Below, piece after piece: positions 24,681 to 32,889 of a stretch of DNA of 64,000 nt; position 1 is the first letter of the stretch, and each line of letters opens with the position of its first letter. Source of the DNA: Serratia proteamaculans_D (lineage in GTDB: Bacteria > Pseudomonadota > Gammaproteobacteria > Enterobacterales > Enterobacteriaceae). The stretch lies in assembly GCF_049959315.1 (NCBI RefSeq), contig NZ_CP188201.1. One strand, given 5' to 3'. Position numbers and translations under genes: made by a program. Below the pieces are notes generated by a model. The model saw only the letters and a list, made by a program, of their open reading frames with translations. It did not search any database and was not told where the DNA came from.

Positions 24681-25922
24681 GTGTCTAAGCGTCGAGTAGT
24701 TGTGACCGGACTGGGCATGTTGTCTCCTGTCGGCAATACGGTAGAGTCCACATGGACAGCTCTTCTTGCCGGTCAGAGTGGCATCAGCCTGATCGACCAT
24801 TTCGATACCGCAGCCTATGCGACCAAGTTTGCTGGCCTGGTAAAGAATTTTAATTCAGAGGATTTCATCTCACGCAAAGATGCGCGCAAGATGGACGCCT
24901 TTATTCAATACGGTATCGCTGCCGGCATGCAAGCCATGCAGGATGCACAATTGGATATCACCGAGGCTAACGCCAGCCGCATTGGTGCCGCTATCGGCTC
25001 CGGCATCGGCGGCCTGGGTTTGATTGAAGAGAACCACAGTTCACTGGTTAACGGTGGCCCACGGAAAATCAGTCCGTTCTTTGTGCCGTCAACCATCGTA
25101 AACATGATTGCAGGCCACCTGACCATCATGTACGGCATGCGTGGCCCGAGCATTTCGATCGCCACCGCCTGTACTTCAGGTGTGCATAACATTGGCCATG
25201 CCGCGCGTATCATTGCTTACAATGATGCCGACGTGATGCTGGCCGGTGGGGCAGAGAAAGCCAGTACTCCGTTGGGTGTCGGCGGCTTCGGCGCAGCGCG
25301 CGCGTTGTCGACCCGTAACGAAGATCCTCAAGCGGCCAGCCGCCCATGGGACAAAGACCGTGACGGTTTTGTTCTGGGTGACGGTGCCGGCATGATGGTG
25401 CTGGAAGAGTACGAACACGCCAAAAAACGCGGCGCCAAGATTTATGCTGAAGTTGTCGGCTTTGGGATGAGCAGCGATGCTTATCACATGACGTCTCCCC
25501 CTGAAAATGGGGCGGGCGCAGCGCTGGCGATGGAAAATGCATTGCTTGATGCCGGTGTGACCACGTCACAAATTGGTTATATCAATGCACACGGCACTTC
25601 AACGCCGGCCGGTGACAAAGCCGAAACGCAGGCGGTGAAGTCGGTATTTGGCAGCGATGCACAGCGTGTGATGGTCAGCTCGACCAAATCGATGACCGGC
25701 CACCTGTTGGGTGCTGCAGGCGCGATTGAGTCGATCTTCACCGTATTGGCATTGCGCGACCAGGCCGTTCCGCCAACCATTAATCTGGATAATCCGGATG
25801 AAGGTTGCGATTTGGACTTTGTTCCGCATGAAGCTCGCCAGGTGAGTGATATGCAGTACACGCTGTGTAACTCCTTCGGCTTCGGCGGCACCAACGGTTC
25901 ACTGATCTTCCGCAAGGTGTAA
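24681..25922 (+). CDS. fabF: 3-oxoacyl-ACP synthase II (KAS II) FabF
   Basis: A 413-residue condensing enzyme elongating acyl-ACP, notably palmitoleate to cis-vaccenate. Catalytic Cys in ATACTSGVHN (about 164), His in NAHGTSTPAGD (about 304) and SMTGHLLGAAG (about 341). The start is GTG at 24681 behind TTGGAGGAC, matching E. coli FabF (413). Followed by a strong terminator, so pabC onward is likely a separate unit. Confidence 0.97.
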   Translation: MSKRRVVVTGLGMLSPVGNTVESTWTALLAGQSGISLIDHFDTAAYATKFAGLVKNFNSEDFISRKDARKMDAFIQYGIAAGMQAMQDAQLDITEANASRIGAAIGSGIGGLGLIEENHSSLVNGGPRKISPFFVPSTIVNMIAGHLTIMYGMRGPSISIATACTSGVHNIGHAARIIAYNDADVMLAGGAEKASTPLGVGGFGAARALSTRNEDPQAASRPWDKDRDGFVLGDGAGMMVLEEYEHAKKRGAKIYAEVVGFGMSSDAYHMTSPPENGAGAALAMENALLDAGVTTSQIGYINAHGTSTPAGDKAETQAVKSVFGSDAQRVMVSSTKSMTGHLLGAAGAIESIFTVLALRDQAVPPTINLDNPDEGCDLDFVPHEARQVSDMQYTLCNSFGFGGTNGSLIFRKV

Positions 25923-25942
25923 TGCCTCTGCTGGCAGACGGT

Positions 25943-25977
25943 AAAAAAGCCCGGTTTTTTTAAACCGGGCTTTTTTT
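25943..25977 (+). terminator. Terminator of fabF
   Basis: GCCCGGTTT-TTTT-AAACCGGGC stem (25949-25970) with A-run before and seven T after. Confidence 0.92.
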
Positions 25978-26098
25978 ATGGTGCGACCTGCGACTCGGAA
26001 AGCTCTGCTTGTCGGCTCTGTGGGCAAACGGCAAGCTGCTGCTAACGGCACCTGCGCCTGTTATTCTGTAGTGATACCAAAGCGGTCAGGGGGAGTCT

Positions 26099-26896
26099 AT
26101 GTACTGGATTAATGGGCATCAACACGATGCGCTAGCGCCAAGCGATCGCGGCTTGCAGTTTGGTGACGGCTGTTTCACTACCGCCCGGGTGACCGAGGGG
26201 AAAATAGACCTGCTGCCCTGGCATATCGAGCGGCTACAGTTGGCAGCGCAGCGGCTGATGCTGCCGCCTTGCGACTGGAACGTTTTGGAAGATGAAATGG
26301 CGCGCGCGGCAGAATCTATCCCTTTGGGCGTGGTCAAAGCGATACTGACACGCGGCAGCGGTGGCAGAGGGTACAGCCCGCAAGGGTGTGAAGCCCCCAC
26401 GCGCATAGTCTCTCGTAGCACCTATCCCATGCACTATCTGCCATGGCGAGAGCAGGGCATCAGCCTGACGCTCAGCCCGGTAGCGCTGGGGCGCAATCCC
26501 CTGTTGGCTGGGTTGAAGCATTTGAATCGTTTGGAGCAGGTGTTGATCCGCACGCATCTTGACCAGACAACCGCCGACGAGGCGCTGGTGCTTGACACTG
26601 CCGGTATGCTGGTGGAATGCTGTGCGGCTAATTTGTTCTGGCGTAAGGGAAAAGCAGTATTTACGCCAGATTTGAGCCAGGCAGGCGTGGCTGGGTTGAT
26701 GCGTCGCCGGGTTATTGAGCTGCTGGCGGGCAGTGAATACTCGCTGCATTGCGTCAGCGAACCTCTCGAGACGCTGGCCGATGCTGAAGAAGTGCTGGTG
26801 AGCAATGCGTTAATGCCGTTGCTGCCGGTCAATACTGCGCAATCATGGTGTTACCCTTCACGCCAACTTTATGATTTTTTGCGCCCACACTGTTAA
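26099..26896 (+). CDS. pabC: Aminodeoxychorismate lyase PabC
   Basis: A 265-residue PLP enzyme of fold type IV that releases pyruvate from 4-amino-4-deoxychorismate to make p-aminobenzoate for folate. The PLP lysine lies in AGLKHLNRLEQV (about 140), and the cofactor phosphate-contact region ECCAANLFWRKG follows. E. coli PabC has 269 residues. AGGGGGAG before the ATG is the ribosome binding site. It precedes mltG by 13 bases, as in E. coli. Confidence 0.95.
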   Translation: MYWINGHQHDALAPSDRGLQFGDGCFTTARVTEGKIDLLPWHIERLQLAAQRLMLPPCDWNVLEDEMARAAESIPLGVVKAILTRGSGGRGYSPQGCEAPTRIVSRSTYPMHYLPWREQGISLTLSPVALGRNPLLAGLKHLNRLEQVLIRTHLDQTTADEALVLDTAGMLVECCAANLFWRKGKAVFTPDLSQAGVAGLMRRRVIELLAGSEYSLHCVSEPLETLADAEEVLVSNALMPLLPVNTAQSWCYPSRQLYDFLRPHC

Positions 26897-26909
26897 CGAT
26901 GGCTGATTG

Positions 26910-27935
26910 ATGAAGAAAAGAAAGCTGAAGTTCGTTTCTCTTATTGTTGTTCTGGTATTGGGCCTGCTGTTTTGGGGCTACCAGAAGGTTGAACGCTTCG
27001 CGGATACGCCATTGGCGATCCAGCAGGAAGCCATTTTCAAGCTGCCGGCAGGGACCGGTCGGGTAGCGCTGGAAGGGCTGCTGGTGCGGGACAAACTGAT
27101 CCGCAATGGCCAGTGGTTCCCATGGCTGTTGCGCCTGGAGCCGGAATTGGCCGAGTTTAAGGCCGGAACCTATCGCTTTACGCCGGGCATGACGGTGCGC
27201 GAGATGCTTAAACTGTTGGCCAGCGGTAAGGAAGCCCAATTCAGCGCTCGCTTTATTGAAGGCTCCCGCCTGCGTGACTGGCTGCTGGTGCTGCAACAGT
27301 CGAAATACCTCAAACATACCTTGGCCGGTAAAAGCGAAGCGGAAATTGCCGAGGCGCTGGGCCTGCCGGAAGGCACCAACCCGGAAGGGCGCCTGTACCC
27401 GGATACCTATCTGTACACCGCAGGCATGACCGATATGGCGCTGTTGAAACGCGCCCACCTGCGTATGATCAAAGCGCTGGAGAGCGCCTGGCAGGGCCGA
27501 GAGGCCAGCCTGCCGTACAAAACGCCGGAAGAGTTGCTGACCATGGCCTCAATCATTGAGAAAGAGACGGCGGTGCCGGAAGAACGAACCAAAGTGGCCT
27601 CGGTATTCATTAATCGCCTGCGTATTGGCATGCGTTTGCAGACCGACCCGACGGTGATCTACGGTATGGGCGAGGCTTATAATGGCAATATTACCCGCAA
27701 GGATTTGGAAACGCCGACGCCGTACAACACCTACGTGATCAATGGTCTGCCGCCAACGCCGATTGCCATGCCGAGCCAGGCTTCGCTGGAAGCCGCCGCC
27801 AATCCGGCAAAGACACCTTATTTGTACTTTGTTGCCGACGGTAAGGGCGGGCATCAATTTACCACTAACCTGGCCAGCCATAATCAGGCGGTGCGTGCCT
27901 ATCGCCAGGCGTTAAAGGAAAAGAATGAAAAGTAA
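26910..27935 (+). CDS. mltG: Endolytic murein transglycosylase MltG (YceG)
   Basis: A 341-residue inner-membrane protein with one N-terminal anchor helix (about 8-25) and a periplasmic LysM-like plus YceG domain. The catalytic Glu is in MASIIEKETAVPEER (about 218) and RLQTDPTVIYG follows. MltG cuts nascent glycan strands and is thought to end their growth, in contact with PBP1b, whose activator LpoB is also encoded in this window. Start at ATG 26910; the preceding TTG gives a spurious extra residue. It overlaps tmk by eleven bases. Confidence 0.95.
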   Translation: MKKRKLKFVSLIVVLVLGLLFWGYQKVERFADTPLAIQQEAIFKLPAGTGRVALEGLLVRDKLIRNGQWFPWLLRLEPELAEFKAGTYRFTPGMTVREMLKLLASGKEAQFSARFIEGSRLRDWLLVLQQSKYLKHTLAGKSEAEIAEALGLPEGTNPEGRLYPDTYLYTAGMTDMALLKRAHLRMIKALESAWQGREASLPYKTPEELLTMASIIEKETAVPEERTKVASVFINRLRIGMRLQTDPTVIYGMGEAYNGNITRKDLETPTPYNTYVINGLPPTPIAMPSQASLEAAANPAKTPYLYFVADGKGGHQFTTNLASHNQAVRAYRQALKEKNEK

Positions 27936-28563
27936 ATTCGTGGTTATCGAAGGGCTTGAAGGTGCGGGCAAAACGACTGCACGCGATACCGTAGTCGACG
28001 TACTGCGCGAGCACGGCATCAACGACATTGCCTTTACCCGTGAACCTGGCGGCACGCCGCTGGCGGAAAAGCTGCGCGACCTGTTCAAACGCGGCGTGGA
28101 TGGTGAATTGCCAACCATCAAGGCCGAGGTACTGATGCTGTATGCGGCCCGTGTACAGTTGGTGGAAACGGTGATCAAACCGGCGTTGGCACGTGGTGCC
28201 TGGGTGGTTGGCGATCGTCACGACCTGTCTTCTCAAGCCTACCAGGGCGGTGGCCGGGGTGTGGATCAACAACTTATGGCCTCGCTACGTGACACGGTAT
28301 TAGGGGATTTTCGTCCTGACCTGACGCTTTACCTGGATTTGCCGCCGATAGTGGGTCTGCAGCGTGCCCGAGCACGGGGCGAACTGGATCGTATCGAGCA
28401 GGAAGCACTGCCATTTTTTGAACGGACCCGCGCCCGTTATCAGGAGTTGGCGGCGCAAGATGCGTCCATCATCACCGTAGATGCTTCTCAATCGCTTGAG
28501 CAGGTGACGGCGGCGATCCGCCGTTGCGTCAGCCAATGGCTACAGCAGCAGGAAGGCGCGTAA
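27925..28563 (+). CDS. tmk: Thymidylate kinase Tmk
   Basis: A 212-residue kinase making dTDP from dTMP. P-loop EGLEGAGKTT (about 8-17), the DR(Y/H) motif in VVGDRHDLSSQAYQGGGR (about 91) and a lid region with RARARGELDRIE (about 149) are seen; arginines in the lid mark the E. coli-type class. Overlaps mltG by eleven bases and holB by one base, indicating translational coupling. Confidence 0.97.
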   Translation: MKSKFVVIEGLEGAGKTTARDTVVDVLREHGINDIAFTREPGGTPLAEKLRDLFKRGVDGELPTIKAEVLMLYAARVQLVETVIKPALARGAWVVGDRHDLSSQAYQGGGRGVDQQLMASLRDTVLGDFRPDLTLYLDLPPIVGLQRARARGELDRIEQEALPFFERTRARYQELAAQDASIITVDASQSLEQVTAAIRRCVSQWLQQQEGA

Positions 28564-29570
28564 TGAACTGGTACCCGTGGCTGAATACCCCTTACCGGCA
28601 GTTGGTCGGGCAATATGCTACCGGGCACGGACATCACGCTCTGTTATTGCATGCCGCTGCGGGCCATGGTGAGGATGCGCTGGCCTATGGCCTGAGCCGT
28701 TGGCTGATCTGCCAACGTCGCAACGGTGAGAAAAGCTGCGGTGAATGTCATAGCTGCCGGTTGATGCTGGCGGGAAATCACCCGGATTATCACGTGCTGA
28801 CGCCGGAAAAAGGCAAAAGCAGCCTGGGGGTGGAACCCATCCGTCAGCTGATTGAGATCCTTTATTCTCATGCGCAGCAGGGCGGTGCCAAGGTGATTTG
28901 GCTGCCACAGGCGGAATTGCTGACCGAGGCTGCCGCCAATGCCCTGTTGAAAACGCTGGAAGAACCGCCGGAAAAAACCTACTTCCTGCTGAGCTGCCGG
29001 GAGCCTTCACGTCTGTTGGCGACGTTGCGCAGCCGTTGTTTGTACTGGCATCTCGCCAGTCCGGACGAACAGCTCAGTCTGCAATGGCTGAATCGGCAGA
29101 CGCCGGGTAATCAGATCGATCTCCTGACCGCCTTGCGCCTGCATGACGGCGCGCCGTTGGCCGCAGAGCAATTGCTCCAGCCGGAACGTTGGCAACAGCG
29201 TAGCGCGCTGTGCGCGGCCCTGAGTGCCGCTTTACCGCAGCACGACATGTTGTCGCTGTTGCCGGTATTGAATCACGAAGACGTCGCTGAGCGGCTACAC
29301 TGGCTATGTTCGTTGTTGATGGACGCCATGAAGTGGCAGCAGGGTGCCGCCAGCTTCGTTCTGAACCAGGATCAGCAACCGCTGGTGCATCAGCTGGCCA
29401 GCCGTCTGAGCAGCAGGTCGCTGCAGCAAGCCGTGCAGCAATGGCTGCATTGTCGCCATCAGTTGCTCAGCGTCGTCGGCGTTAACCGCGAACTGCTGCT
29501 GACCGAACAGTTACTTGGCTGGGAGCAATTGCTCGGCGCTACCGGCTATTTTCACCCCCATTCGCTGTAA
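28563..29570 (+). CDS. holB: DNA polymerase III subunit delta' HolB
   Basis: A 335-residue clamp-loader subunit (E. coli 334). The degenerate P-loop HAAAGHGEDALA (about 31) shows it does not bind ATP; the zinc module CGECHSCRLM (about 60) and the SRC motif in LRSRCLYW (about 158) are present. ATG at 28563 overlaps the tmk stop codon (TAATG). Works with HolA and DnaX to load the beta clamp. Another Pol III subunit gene, holE, is at 60196. Confidence 0.95.
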   Translation: MNWYPWLNTPYRQLVGQYATGHGHHALLLHAAAGHGEDALAYGLSRWLICQRRNGEKSCGECHSCRLMLAGNHPDYHVLTPEKGKSSLGVEPIRQLIEILYSHAQQGGAKVIWLPQAELLTEAAANALLKTLEEPPEKTYFLLSCREPSRLLATLRSRCLYWHLASPDEQLSLQWLNRQTPGNQIDLLTALRLHDGAPLAAEQLLQPERWQQRSALCAALSAALPQHDMLSLLPVLNHEDVAERLHWLCSLLMDAMKWQQGAASFVLNQDQQPLVHQLASRLSSRSLQQAVQQWLHCRHQLLSVVGVNRELLLTEQLLGWEQLLGATGYFHPHSL

Positions 29571-29584
29571 AAGAGTTAAATATT

Positions 29585-30361
29585 ATGTTGTTAGTAGATT
29601 CTCATTGTCACCTCGACGGCCTGGATTACCAAACGCTGCATCAAAATGTGGATGATGCTTTGGCGAAGGCCAAGGCGCGCGATGTCGGTTACGTGCTGGC
29701 AGTAGCCACCACCTTGCCGGGCTATCAGGCGATGACGCAATTGATTGGCCAACGCGATGACGTGGCCTTCTCCTGCGGGGTGCATCCGCTTAATCTGGAA
29801 GGTGGTTACGACTATGCAGAACTGCGCCGTTTGGCGGCAGCAGAGCAGGTGGTGGCACTGGGTGAAACCGGGCTGGACTACTTCTATCAGAAAGACAACC
29901 TTGAGCTGCAGCAAGCGTCGTTCCGTGAACACATTCGTATCGGCCGCGACCTGAACAAGCCGGTGATCGTGCATACCCGCGATGCACGGGAAGACACACT
30001 GGCTATTCTGCGTGAAGAAAATGCCCAGGACTGTGGCGGTGTGCTGCATTGCTTCACCGAAGATTGCGCTACCGCAGAAGCGTTGCTGGATCTGGGGTTC
30101 TACATTTCTTTCTCAGGTATCCTGACCTTCCGCAATGCAGAGCAACTGCGTGAAGTGGCGCGCTATGTGCCGCTGGATCGTATTCTGGTGGAAACCGACT
30201 CGCCGTATCTGGCCCCGGTGCCGCATCGCGGCAAAGAAAACCAACCTGCCTATGTGCGTGATGTGGCTGAATACATGGCGGTATTGAAGGGCGTGAGCCT
30301 GGAAACGCTGGCCGAAACCACCACCGCCAACTTTTCACGCTTATTTCACATCGAACTCTAA
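29585..30361 (+). CDS. ycfH: TatD-family metal-dependent hydrolase YcfH
   Basis: A 258-residue TIM-barrel hydrolase. Metal ligands: VDSHCHLD (5-12), GETGLDYFY (about 93), VIVHTRDA (about 129), LHCFTED (about 154) and ETDSPYLAP (about 204). Relatives are 3'-5' DNases or D-aminoacyl hydrolases; the physiological substrate of YcfH is not known. AAAGAGTT precedes the ATG. It is last in the pabC-mltG-tmk-holB-ycfH group and is followed by a terminator; in E. coli ptsG comes next, as here. Confidence 0.93.
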   Translation: MLLVDSHCHLDGLDYQTLHQNVDDALAKAKARDVGYVLAVATTLPGYQAMTQLIGQRDDVAFSCGVHPLNLEGGYDYAELRRLAAAEQVVALGETGLDYFYQKDNLELQQASFREHIRIGRDLNKPVIVHTRDAREDTLAILREENAQDCGGVLHCFTEDCATAEALLDLGFYISFSGILTFRNAEQLREVARYVPLDRILVETDSPYLAPVPHRGKENQPAYVRDVAEYMAVLKGVSLETLAETTTANFSRLFHIEL

Positions 30362-30426
30362 TCTTTGACCTAGGCTATAGCTACGGTTAACGAAATCTGA
30401 ATTCTTTTTAAGCTCGTAATTAATCG

Positions 30427-30459
30427 CCGAAACGGGTAATGTTCCCACCCGTTTTTCGG
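30427..30459 (+). terminator. Terminator after ycfH
   Basis: CCGAAACGGGT ... ACCCGTTTTTCGG: a stem with a small bulge, loop AATGTTCCC, and a T5 run inside the closing arm. Confidence 0.6.
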
Positions 30460-30538
30460 ACGAGGTGCGGGCGTTTTTCGCTCATTTTTAACAAAAAATA
30501 GGCGATATAAGAAAAATACCCGGTTTTGTTCAGCGAAA

Positions 30539-30554
30539 CGTGACTGTCATCAAA
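30539..30554 (+). promoter_or_regulatory. Possible CRP site upstream of ptsG
   Basis: CGTGA-CTGTCA-TCAAA resembles TGTGA-N6-TCACA (left arm four of five, right arm three of five). CRP activates ptsG in E. coli with Mlc as repressor. A TATTTT (30571-30576) could be a -10. Inference. Confidence 0.4.
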
Positions 30555-30680
30555 CATTGCGCGGCCTATTTATTTTACTCTGCGTAATAATTCAAGGGGT
30601 GCTCAGACACCCTGAATTGCAGGGGTTTTTTCTCCCCCCCTTGCAACGCGAAGAATCGCGAAAAGTAGCAAAGCACTATT

Positions 30681-30700
30681 ACTCAGGAGCACACTCAACT
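30681..30700 (+). promoter_or_regulatory. ptsG ribosome binding region, conserved SgrS target
   Basis: ACTCAGGAGC followed by ACACTCAACT directly precedes the ATG. CAGGAG is the ribosome binding site, and the segment closely resembles the E. coli ptsG leader, where the small RNA SgrS pairs to block translation under sugar-phosphate stress. The sgrS gene itself is not in the window. Confidence 0.65.
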
Positions 30701-32134
30701 ATGTTCAAGAACGCATTTGCAAACCTGCAAAAAGTAGGTAAGTCGCTAATGCTGCCGGTATCCGTATTGCCTATCGCAGGTATCCTGCTGGGCGTCGGTT
30801 CCGCCAACTTTAGCTGGCTACCGGCGGTAGTCTCACACGTGATGGCGGAAGCCGGCGGTTCCGTTTTCGCCAACATGCCGCTGATTTTTGCCATCGGTGT
30901 TGCCCTGGGCTTCACCAATAACGACGGTGTTTCCGCGTTAGCTGCGGTAGTGGCTTACGGCATCATGGTGAAAACCATGGCGGTGGTTGCGCCGCTGGTG
31001 CTGCACCTGCCGGCTGAAGAAATTGCGGCCAAACACCTGGCGGATACCGGTGTGCTCGGGGGGATTATCTCCGGCTCCATCGCTGCCTACATGTTTAACC
31101 GATTCTTCCGTATTCAGTTGCCGGAATATCTGGGCTTCTTTGCCGGTAAGCGCTTTGTGCCGATTATCTCCGGCCTGGCGGCAATCGTTCTGGGCGTAGT
31201 GCTTTCCTTTATCTGGCCTCCAATCGGTACGGCTATCCAGACCTTCTCCCAATGGGCGGCTTATCAGAACCCGGTAGTGGCGTTTGGTATCTACGGCGTG
31301 GTTGAACGTGCGCTGGTGCCGTTCGGTCTGCACCATATCTGGAACGTACCGTTCCAAATGCAGATTGGTGAATACACCAACGCGGCGGGTCAGGTGTTCC
31401 ACGGCGATATTCCACGTTATATGGCGGGTGACCCAACGGCGGGTAAACTGTCCGGTGGCTTCCTGTTCAAAATGTACGGTCTGCCTGCTGCTGCTATTGC
31501 CATCTGGCACTCAGCCAAGCCGGAAAACCGCGCTAAAGTCGGCGGTATCATGATCTCCGCTGCGTTGACCTCGTTCCTGACCGGTATCACCGAACCGATC
31601 GAGTTCTCCTTCATGTTCGTTGCGCCGATCCTGTACGCAATCCATGCCATCCTGGCTGGCCTGGCGTTCCCGATCTGTATCCTGTTGGGGATGCGTGACG
31701 GCACCAGCTTCTCACACGGTCTGATCGACTTTATCGTCCTGAGCGGCAACAGCAGCAAAATCTGGCTGTTCCCAATCGTCGGTATCATCTACGGTCTGGT
31801 GTACTACACCATCTTCCGCGTGCTGATTGCCAAGCTGGATCTGAAAACCCCAGGGCGTGAAGACACGGTTTCTGAGCAGGTTGCACAGGGCGGTTCTGAA
31901 ATGTCTGCGGCACTGGTTCAGGCCTTTGGCGGTAAAGACAACATCACCAACCTGGATGCCTGTATCACCCGTCTGCGCGTTAGCGTGGCGGACGTGAGCA
32001 AGGTTGACCAGGCTGGCCTGAAAAAACTGGGTGCTGCCGGCGTCGTTGTCGCAGGCTCGGGCGTTCAGGCTATCTTTGGTACCAAATCTGATAACCTGAA
32101 AACGGATATGGACGAATACATCCGTAATCATTAA
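30701..32134 (+). CDS. ptsG: PTS glucose transporter subunit IIBC, PtsG
   Basis: A 477-residue glucose permease, the length of the E. coli protein. The membrane IIC domain covers about 1-385, with ITEPIEFSFMFVAPILY near 296; the IIB domain (about 400-477) has the phosphorylated Cys421 in LDACITRLRV. It brings in glucose while phosphorylating it with phosphate from EIIA(Glc). Start at 30701 is fixed by CAGGAG and by the conserved MFKNAFANLQKVGKSLMLPV; a 48-codon upstream extension is leader sequence. EIIA is not encoded nearby. Confidence 0.97.
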   Translation: MFKNAFANLQKVGKSLMLPVSVLPIAGILLGVGSANFSWLPAVVSHVMAEAGGSVFANMPLIFAIGVALGFTNNDGVSALAAVVAYGIMVKTMAVVAPLVLHLPAEEIAAKHLADTGVLGGIISGSIAAYMFNRFFRIQLPEYLGFFAGKRFVPIISGLAAIVLGVVLSFIWPPIGTAIQTFSQWAAYQNPVVAFGIYGVVERALVPFGLHHIWNVPFQMQIGEYTNAAGQVFHGDIPRYMAGDPTAGKLSGGFLFKMYGLPAAAIAIWHSAKPENRAKVGGIMISAALTSFLTGITEPIEFSFMFVAPILYAIHAILAGLAFPICILLGMRDGTSFSHGLIDFIVLSGNSSKIWLFPIVGIIYGLVYYTIFRVLIAKLDLKTPGREDTVSEQVAQGGSEMSAALVQAFGGKDNITNLDACITRLRVSVADVSKVDQAGLKKLGAAGVVVAGSGVQAIFGTKSDNLKTDMDEYIRNH

Positions 32135-32154
32135 TTCAGGCAGGGGAGTTTTGA

Positions 32155-32178
32155 GGGAGGCGAAAGCCTCCCTTTTTT
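32155..32178 (+). terminator. Terminator of ptsG
   Basis: GGGAGGC-GAAA-GCCTCCC with a GNRA-type loop followed by six T. It lies between convergent ptsG and mntR. Confidence 0.92.
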
Positions 32179-32190
32179 ATTGGCGAGGAT

Positions 32191-32661
32191 TTATTTTACT
32201 GAGTGCTTTTGCAGATACTGTTCAAACACCGCCAGGGTGTCGTTAGAAATGTGATGTTCAATCCCTTCGCTGTCCAGCTCCGCCGTTTCATTCGATACGC
32301 CAAGGCACACCAGCAGATCGACCACAATCCGGTGGCGACGCCGTACCTTCTGCGCCAGTTGTTCACCTTCTTCGGTCAGAAAAACTCCCCGGTAAGGGCG
32401 TGACTCTACCAAGCCAGCGCTTTTAAGTCGGGCGATGTTCTTGATCGCAGTCGGGTGCGAAACGCCGAAGCGTTTGGCGATATCCGTGGTTCTGGCTTCG
32501 CGAGTGGTGACCAGCAGGTCGGCAATCAGCTCAACATAATCCTCTATCAGCGCATTGGATTGCGCCTCACGAGCGCGGGTGAAGCGCAGGGCATGTTCAG
32601 CCTCGTCCGGCATTTCAGCCACCACGGGGCGTTCTGCGTCGTCTGGTGCGCTTGTTGCCAT
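32191..32661 (-). CDS. mntR: Manganese-responsive regulator MntR
   Basis: A 156-residue DtxR-family repressor (E. coli 155). The winged helix covers about 38-95: VELIADLLVTTREARTTDIAKRFGVSHPTAIKNIARLKSAGLV; the dimer/metal domain follows with EEGEQLAQKVRRRHRIVVDLLVCLGV and the metal-binding EGIEHHIS. The enterobacterial N-terminal extension is present. It is divergent from mntH, which it represses with Mn2+; an operator-like repeat lies before mntH (32824-32839). In E. coli the two genes are far apart. Confidence 0.95.
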   Translation of the reverse strand: MATSAPDDAERPVVAEMPDEAEHALRFTRAREAQSNALIEDYVELIADLLVTTREARTTDIAKRFGVSHPTAIKNIARLKSAGLVESRPYRGVFLTEEGEQLAQKVRRRHRIVVDLLVCLGVSNETAELDSEGIEHHISNDTLAVFEQYLQKHSVK

Positions 32662-32823
32662 AGTCTGAGACGTCCTTTAAACGATAAACCAGTAAGTTGC
32701 AGGTTAATGCAGTTCCGCCATACGTTAGTCCAAAGACGACGCATTATCAATTCGGCTGGCGTATTCGATGACAATAAGAAATATTTGTACACAAAGGCAG
32801 TGAATCTTCCATTTTGCATAAAG

Positions 32824-32839
32824 TGTAGCCGATGCTACA
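32824..32839 (+). promoter_or_regulatory. MntR operator upstream of mntH
   Basis: TGTAGC-CGAT-GCTACA, a perfect six-base inverted repeat like enterobacterial MntR boxes (AGC-N4-GCT core). It directly follows TAAAGT (32819-32824), a possible -10, and lies 50 bases before the mntH ATG. Confidence 0.75.
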
Positions 32840-32889
32840 TTGCTGTGAGTGTTGGGTGAAAAATAACCAGAAAAAGATTGAGGGTAAAC

